Translations under genes and position numbers: made by a program | Origin: JADKIH01 sp031417395 | GTDB lineage: Bacteria > Bacteroidota > Bacteroidia > AKYH767-A > 2013-40CM-41-45 | Length of the DNA: 64,000 bases | Assembly: GCA_031417395.1 (NCBI GenBank) | Contig: JANOVM010000030.1 | Span: 141,233 to 205,232 of the forward strand | Reading direction: 5' to 3' | Part shown: positions 59,349 to 64,000 of the stretch, piece by piece | How positions within the stretch are numbered: the stretch's first letter is position 1 | How the letters are laid out: every line of letters starts with the position of its first letter | The notes under the pieces: model-generated | Database searches by the model: none | What the model was told of the DNA's origin: nothing | Seen by the model: only the letters and a program-made list of their open reading frames with translations

Positions 59349-61565
59349 ATGGCTGAACAAATTGCTTATACATCCAGTGCCCCCGACGAAAAAGATCTTA
59401 TCCTCAAGGCTTATAAAGCGTTGCTTCGTGCGCTGAAGCCTACACTTGGAAAAGGAGATAAAGAGACTATTCGCCTGGCCTTTGATATGGCACTGGAAGC
59501 GCATAAAGATATGCGCAGAAAAACAGGCGAACCTTATATACTGCATCCTCTTGCCGTTGCACAAATTTGTGCTGAGGAAATTGGTCTGGGACCACTTGCT
59601 ATTGTATGTGCTTTGCTTCACGATACCGTGGAAGATACCCATATCACGCTGGAAGATGTCAGCAGTTCTTTCGGTGAAAAAGCTTCTTCTATTGTTGATG
59701 GCTTAACAAAAATATCCGGAGTATTCGATAAAGGAACCTCCCTGCAAGCAGAGAATTTCCGCAAGATGCTTTTGACGCTCTCTGACGATATTCGTGTTAT
59801 CTTAATAAAGCTTGCCGACAGACTTCATAACATGCGAACGCTGGATTCCATGCCGCGTGATAAACAGCTAAAGATAGCCTCTGAAACGGCATATCTATAT
59901 GCGCCATTAGCGCATAGACTTGGCTTGTATTCTATAAAAACTGAACTTGAAGATCTTGCACTAAAATATACAGAGCCGGAAATTTACAATGAAATTTTTT
60001 CAAAGATTGAGCAGACAAAACGCGAACGTAACCGTTTCATTAATGAATTTATTGATCCAATAAAAGAAGAGCTGGTAAAACAGGATATCAATTGCGACAT
60101 ACAAGGCCGTTCTAAATCCATTCACTCTATCTGGAGTAAAATGAAAAGACAGGCTGTTTCTTTCGAAGAAATTTATGATTTATTCGCTATCAGAATCATA
60201 ATAAATGTTGATGAAGAAAATGAAAAAGCTGTTTGCTGGAGGGCCTACTCCATCATCACAGATTTTTATCAGCCAAACCCCGACCGTTTGCGCGATTGGA
60301 TTTCAACACCAAAAGCAAATGGTTATGAATCATTGCATACTACTGTTATGGGGCCGAACGGAAAATGGGTAGAAGTACAAATTCGTTCTAAGCGAATGCA
60401 TGAAATCGCAGAAAAAGGTTATGCTGCACACTGGAAATACAAAGAATCTGCTGCTGAATCAGCTCTCGATGAATGGATTCAAAAAATACGTGAGCTTTTA
60501 GAAGCGCCTGATACCAATGCACTCGACTTCATCGACGATTTTAAATTAAATCTCTTCTCCGATGAAATTTTTATTTTTACTCCTGAAGGCGATATGATCA
60601 TGCTGCCGGGCAATGCTACTGCTTTGGATTTCGCTTTTGAAATACACTCAGACCTTGGCAGTAAATGTATTGGTGCAAAAGTTAATCACAAACTCGTACC
60701 GCTTTCACACAAGCTGCGCAGCGGCGATCAGGTTGAAATTCTTACTTCCAATAAACAAACACCAAAAGAAGACTGGCTTACGTATGTCGTTACGGCTAAA
60801 GCGAAATCGAAAATAAAAGGACTCCTTAAGGAGGAAAAGAAAAAATTAGCGGAAGACGGAAAAGAAATTTTGATGCGCAAATTCAAGCAGTTGAAAGTTG
60901 AATTCAACCATGAAAACATTAATGAAATGCTTGGGTTTTATAAAATTCCAAGCAGCATGGAATTGTATTACAGAATTTCAAAAGGTATTTTAGATGTTGA
61001 AGAGTTGAAAGATTTTATCCATGAAAAAGGAACTATAAAAGCTAAAACACAGCATAAGTCTGATGCTAATTCTCTGGAGAAAATTGTAAAAGATATTCGC
61101 GGCTCAAGCGACATGCTTGTTCTTGGAGAAAACTTAGACAAAATCGACTACAAACTTTCTACTTGCTGTAATCCAATTCCCGGCGACGACGTTTTTGGCT
61201 TCATTACCATCAATGAAGGAATTAAAATTCATCGTACCAATTGCCCGAATGCTATTCAGCTAATGTCAAACTTTGCTTACAGAATTGTAAAAGCAAAATG
61301 GACCAATCAGCAGCAAATTGCCTTTTTAGCAGGAATCAAAATGACAGGAATTGATGAGGTTGGTTTGGTAAATAAAATTTCAAAAGTTATTTCCAGCGAA
61401 CTCAAGGTAAATATGCGAAGCATAAGTATCGATTCAAACGACGGAATATTTGAAGGAACCATTATGCTTTTCGTTCACGACACCCATCACCTCGACAAAC
61501 TCATTCAAAAGCTGAAAGAAATAAATGGCATACTTACCGTAAACCGAATTGACAGTGAAAAATAA
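59349..61565 (+). CDS. Bifunctional (p)ppGpp synthetase/hydrolase (RelA/SpoT family)
   Basis: A 738-residue stringent-response enzyme with both activities. An HD hydrolase domain (~50-200, with the metal-binding HD of LLHDTVED at 91-92) is followed by the synthetase domain (~245-355, GRSKSIHSIWSKM and RIIINV). A TGS domain (~408-470, FIFTPEGDMIMLPGNATALDFAF) comes next, then a helical region, a zinc-finger/RIS segment (STCCNPIPGDDVFGF) and a C-terminal ACT domain (~665-735). HD and synthetase motifs are intact, so it should make and degrade (p)ppGpp. It starts 6 bp after the FAH gene and is followed 23 bp later by a Fur-family gene; it probably belongs to one operon with them. Confidence 0.97.
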   Translation: MAEQIAYTSSAPDEKDLILKAYKALLRALKPTLGKGDKETIRLAFDMALEAHKDMRRKTGEPYILHPLAVAQICAEEIGLGPLAIVCALLHDTVEDTHITLEDVSSSFGEKASSIVDGLTKISGVFDKGTSLQAENFRKMLLTLSDDIRVILIKLADRLHNMRTLDSMPRDKQLKIASETAYLYAPLAHRLGLYSIKTELEDLALKYTEPEIYNEIFSKIEQTKRERNRFINEFIDPIKEELVKQDINCDIQGRSKSIHSIWSKMKRQAVSFEEIYDLFAIRIIINVDEENEKAVCWRAYSIITDFYQPNPDRLRDWISTPKANGYESLHTTVMGPNGKWVEVQIRSKRMHEIAEKGYAAHWKYKESAAESALDEWIQKIRELLEAPDTNALDFIDDFKLNLFSDEIFIFTPEGDMIMLPGNATALDFAFEIHSDLGSKCIGAKVNHKLVPLSHKLRSGDQVEILTSNKQTPKEDWLTYVVTAKAKSKIKGLLKEEKKKLAEDGKEILMRKFKQLKVEFNHENINEMLGFYKIPSSMELYYRISKGILDVEELKDFIHEKGTIKAKTQHKSDANSLEKIVKDIRGSSDMLVLGENLDKIDYKLSTCCNPIPGDDVFGFITINEGIKIHRTNCPNAIQLMSNFAYRIVKAKWTNQQQIAFLAGIKMTGIDEVGLVNKISKVISSELKVNMRSISIDSNDGIFEGTIMLFVHDTHHLDKLIQKLKEINGILTVNRIDSEK

Positions 61566-61588
61566 TAACTAATTCTTTTTGGATCATT

Positions 61589-62065
61589 ATGTCAACGACA
61601 AATATTCAGCAGACTGTACGTAAAATTTTCAAGGAATATCTGGAGAAAAAAAATCTGCGGAAAACGGAAGAACGTTTCAACATTTTAGAAGTTATCTATA
61701 GTCTGAAAGAACATTTTGATGTTGAATCTTTATTCTCTCAGATAAAAAAGAAAAAACTCCCAATGAGTCGGGCGACTATTTATAATACCCTTGAATTGCT
61801 GCTCGATTGTGGATTAATTACCCGCCACCAATTCGGTAAAAACATATCCCGCTTTGAAACCTCCTATTCCTTTCGCCAGCATGATCATCTCATTTGCGAG
61901 GATTGCGAAAAAGTTTTTGAATTTTGCGATCCGAGGATTCACCAGATTCAAAGTACAATGGGCGACATCCTGGAATTTCAAATTACCCACCATTCACTGA
62001 ATCTCTTTGGAAAATGCCGTGAATTAAAGGATACAGGCTTTTGTAAAAAACAGAAAAACAAGTGA
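61589..62065 (+). CDS. Fur family transcriptional regulator
   Basis: A 158-residue Fur-superfamily repressor. A winged-helix N-terminal domain (~15-95, RKTEERFNILEVIYS, MSRATIYNTLELLLDCGLI) precedes the dimerisation domain with the H-D-H-x-x-x-x-C-x-x-C pattern RQHDHLICEDCEKV and a later HSLNLFGKC. Metal-binding histidines and cysteines are kept. It could be Fur (iron), Zur (zinc) or PerR (peroxide); sequence pattern alone does not decide. Position directly after RelA/SpoT in the same direction suggests a shared transcript, tying metal and starvation responses (inference). Confidence 0.92.
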   Translation: MSTTNIQQTVRKIFKEYLEKKNLRKTEERFNILEVIYSLKEHFDVESLFSQIKKKKLPMSRATIYNTLELLLDCGLITRHQFGKNISRFETSYSFRQHDHLICEDCEKVFEFCDPRIHQIQSTMGDILEFQITHHSLNLFGKCRELKDTGFCKKQKNK

Positions 62066-62172
62066 AAACGTTGATTTTTCTGCTAAAAAAATTAACAATT
62101 CATTGTTTCTATCTCCCATAATTTTAAAAAATAAGTATTTGACAATCGTTATTAAAGCAGTATTTTCACACC

Positions 62173-62520
62173 ATGGACTTTATATATCAAATCACCAACA
62201 AAGGCACTTATGCCATCGTAAAAATGAGTGGAAATCTGATCGATAAAAATCAGGCAACTCCCCTCCTCGATGAAATTCAGGAATTCATCGACAAAGGAAT
62301 CAATAGCTTTGTTATTTCTATGGAAGAATTCCGTTACCTGAACAGCAATGGACTAAACGTTCTGGTAAATATTCTAACCAAAAGCAGAAAGAATGGCGGC
62401 GACACTACCATTTGCTGCATTAACGATAAGATTAAAGAACTTCTTATCATTACTAAACTTAATACTGTCTTTACTATTACAGAAGATCTTCCCGCAGCCA
62501 TAAGTCAATTTCAGAATTAA
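62173..62520 (+). CDS. STAS domain protein (anti-anti-sigma-like)
   Basis: A 115-residue single-domain STAS protein. Strands and helices of the SpoIIAA/RsbV fold: YAIVKMSGNLIDKNQATPLLDEI, then FVISMEEFRYLNSNGLNVLVNIL. The LNSNGL motif carries the serine that is phosphorylated by RsbW-type kinases in this family, and DTTICCINDKI is the following strand. Such proteins switch sigma factors by partner binding. No RsbW-like kinase or sigma gene is adjacent, so its partner is unknown. 108 bp after the Fur-family gene; 137 bp before purA. Confidence 0.9.
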   Translation: MDFIYQITNKGTYAIVKMSGNLIDKNQATPLLDEIQEFIDKGINSFVISMEEFRYLNSNGLNVLVNILTKSRKNGGDTTICCINDKIKELLIITKLNTVFTITEDLPAAISQFQN

Positions 62521-62616
62521 TTGAGTTCAGGAATTCCATTCCCGGAAAATTTATTTTGGAATAAAAATAATTCCGTACATCAATTACTTTGCCTCCCTGA
62601 TCCGTCATTACCTGCA

Positions 62617-62648
62617 TTTTCAAATTCTCAAATTTTCAAATTCTCAAA
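62617..62648 (+). repeat. 16-bp tandem duplication before purA
   Basis: TTTTCAAATTCTCAAA occurs twice in tandem (62617-62632 and 62633-62648), ending 9 bp before the purA start. Possibly slipped-strand repeat that could alter the leader length. Confidence 0.8.
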
Positions 62649-62657
62649 TTAACTCTC

Positions 62658-63965
62658 ATGCCTGTAGATGTACTTCTCGGTCTCCAATGGGGCGACGAAG
62701 GAAAAGGGAAAATAGTTGACGTCCTTACCCCCGAATATAAAGTAGTAGCTCGTTTTCAAGGCGGCCCAAATGCCGGACATACCCTCGAATTCGATGGCAT
62801 CAAACATGTTTTGCATACCATTCCATCCGGAATCTTTAGGGAAGGAATTATCAATATTGTCGGAAACGGTGTCGTTATTGATCCCGTTACACTAAGCAAA
62901 GAAATAGAAGCTCTTAAAAAGTTAAAAGTCGATGTCAAAAAACGACTTTTTATTTCCCGGAAAGCTCATATAATTATTCCAACTCACCGCTTGCTTGACG
63001 CTGCTTCTGAAAGCGCAAAGGGAAAAGAAAAAATTGGCTCGACCTTACGGGGAATCGGTCCAACTTACATGGATAAAATAGGCAGAAATGGTTTACGCAT
63101 AGGCGATATTGAAGCATCCGATTTTCTCAGCCGCTACGAACGTTTAAAAAATAAACACCTGGAAATATTAAAAAGCATGAACTACAGCCAGGATGTGCAT
63201 GAATATGAAAGTTCATTTTTTGAAGCGATTGAAAAAATAAAAGAATTAACCTTTGTTGACAGTGAACACATGATCAACAAAGAAATCAATGCCGGAAAGA
63301 AAATCCTTGCTGAAGGTGCTCAAGGTTCATTGCTTGATATTGATTTCGGTTCGTATCCATTTGTTACTTCATCCAATACCATTACAGCAGGAGCCTGTAC
63401 AGGACTTGGCATTGCTCCGGGTAAAATCGGAAGAGTCTACGGAATCTTCAAAGCATATTGTACAAGAGTTGGAAGCGGCCCCTTCCCTACCGAATTACTC
63501 AATGAGATCGGCGAAAAAATCAGAAAGAATGGAAATGAAGTTGGTGCAACAACCGGTCGTCCACGCCGTTGCGGATGGCTCGATCTTCCAGCATTAAAAT
63601 ATTCCATTATGATTAACGGTGTTACTGATCTTATTATGACTAAGCCTGATGTTCTCAGCGGCTTTGAAAATATAAACGTCTGCACCCATTATTCAATCAA
63701 TAATAAAAAGATCGATTTCATGCCGTATGATATCGTTCATGAAGAAGTACAACCGGTTTACAAAGAAATAAAAGGCTGGCAAAAGAATCTTTCCGAAATC
63801 CATACAGAAAACGATTTGCCTGAGGAACTGAAAGATTATATCGCTTTTCTTGAAAAAGAACTTAATGTTCCCATTAGCATTGTCTCCGTCGGCCCCGACA
63901 GAAAACAGACGATAATCAGACATCAGTCCATTCAGGCTATGATGAGTTCGATTAATTCCATTTAA
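62658..63965 (+). CDS. purA: Adenylosuccinate synthetase
   Basis: A 435-residue enzyme that joins IMP and aspartate with GTP to give adenylosuccinate, the first committed step to AMP. The phosphate-binding loop QWGDEGKGK (10-18) with the catalytic aspartate, GPNAGHT, STLRGIGPTYMDKIGR, EGAQGSLLDIDFGSYPFVTSSN and TTGRPRRCGW are all seen. Length is normal. Together with guaB (43579) both IMP branches are in this window. It ends 35 bp before the window end; nothing else follows. Confidence 0.98.
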   Translation: MPVDVLLGLQWGDEGKGKIVDVLTPEYKVVARFQGGPNAGHTLEFDGIKHVLHTIPSGIFREGIINIVGNGVVIDPVTLSKEIEALKKLKVDVKKRLFISRKAHIIIPTHRLLDAASESAKGKEKIGSTLRGIGPTYMDKIGRNGLRIGDIEASDFLSRYERLKNKHLEILKSMNYSQDVHEYESSFFEAIEKIKELTFVDSEHMINKEINAGKKILAEGAQGSLLDIDFGSYPFVTSSNTITAGACTGLGIAPGKIGRVYGIFKAYCTRVGSGPFPTELLNEIGEKIRKNGNEVGATTGRPRRCGWLDLPALKYSIMINGVTDLIMTKPDVLSGFENINVCTHYSINNKKIDFMPYDIVHEEVQPVYKEIKGWQKNLSEIHTENDLPEELKDYIAFLEKELNVPISIVSVGPDRKQTIIRHQSIQAMMSSINSI

Positions 63966-64000
63966 GTTATTTTAAAAGACAGATTGCCACGAATGCACGA

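Noticed and set aside
61589..62065. Assigning the Fur-family protein specifically as Zur or PerR
   Set aside because: The metal-site pattern is shared across the family and no diagnostic target gene is adjacent.

Overview
The window comes from a Bacteroidota chromosome, probably an environmental gliding-type lineage. The evidence is an AT-rich base composition, at least seven secreted proteins ending in type IX secretion (T9SS) C-terminal sorting domains (including one gliding-motility-associated type B domain), a carboxypeptidase-regulatory-domain TonB receptor, duplicated SurA-like foldases, and promoter-like boxes of the Bacteroidota TAnnTTTG type. No rRNA, tRNA or CRISPR array was seen.

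Region 1 (1 to about 15,200) is an accessory, defence-island-like stretch. It opens inside a partial rhuM gene followed by a decayed copy of a type I restriction-modification locus (two hsdR fragments and a second truncated rhuM-like gene). Next come an outer-membrane-type protein gene broken by an in-frame stop, a tightly overlapping three-gene operon (PPP-type phosphatase, J-domain-like protein, HIRAN protein), a protein made of about six tandem helix-turn-helix repeats, and an apparently intact hsdM-rhuM-hsdS-hsdR system. A UvrD-type helicase tail remnant, a YbjN-like protein and an HNH endonuclease follow. Four copies of a 130 to 160 bp inverted-repeat element (TGTCTGAATCAGGATT...GATTCAGACA) lie between these genes. 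Comparing the two type I loci suggests that recombination between element copies removed hsdS from the decayed one.

Region 2 (15,250 to about 29,700) is mostly cell-surface and secreted proteins: a Kelch-repeat protein, a 1,886-residue beta-helix/FN3 protein and an 883-residue SdrD-B/Ig-like protein, all with T9SS tails. It also holds a DUF2779-type double-nuclease protein, a small HExxH membrane protein and a lipoprotein. The intergenic parts contain good intrinsic terminators, a structured GC-rich element near 22,600-22,800 and gene remnants.

Region 3 (29,777 to 53,337) is a largely housekeeping chromosomal backbone. It contains AlgH/YqgE, a secreted endonuclease/phosphatase, a C-terminal processing protease, a TonB-dependent receptor, a MutS2-like ATPase without an Smr domain, a MoxR ATPase, a cluster of three SurA-like periplasmic foldases ending at guaB, a paired M16 peptidase operon with a type B T9SS protein, a nitronate monooxygenase-like flavoprotein, a sugar nucleotidyltransferase and glyA.

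Region 4 (53,490 to the end) has a T9SS-tailed secreted protein, homogentisate dioxygenase (hmgA) and a fumarylacetoacetate hydrolase family gene (tyrosine/homogentisate catabolism) on either side of a second small T9SS protein and a large nested inverted-repeat element. It ends with a co-directional block of RelA/SpoT, a Fur-family regulator, a STAS protein and purA, which links (p)ppGpp control and purine synthesis by position.
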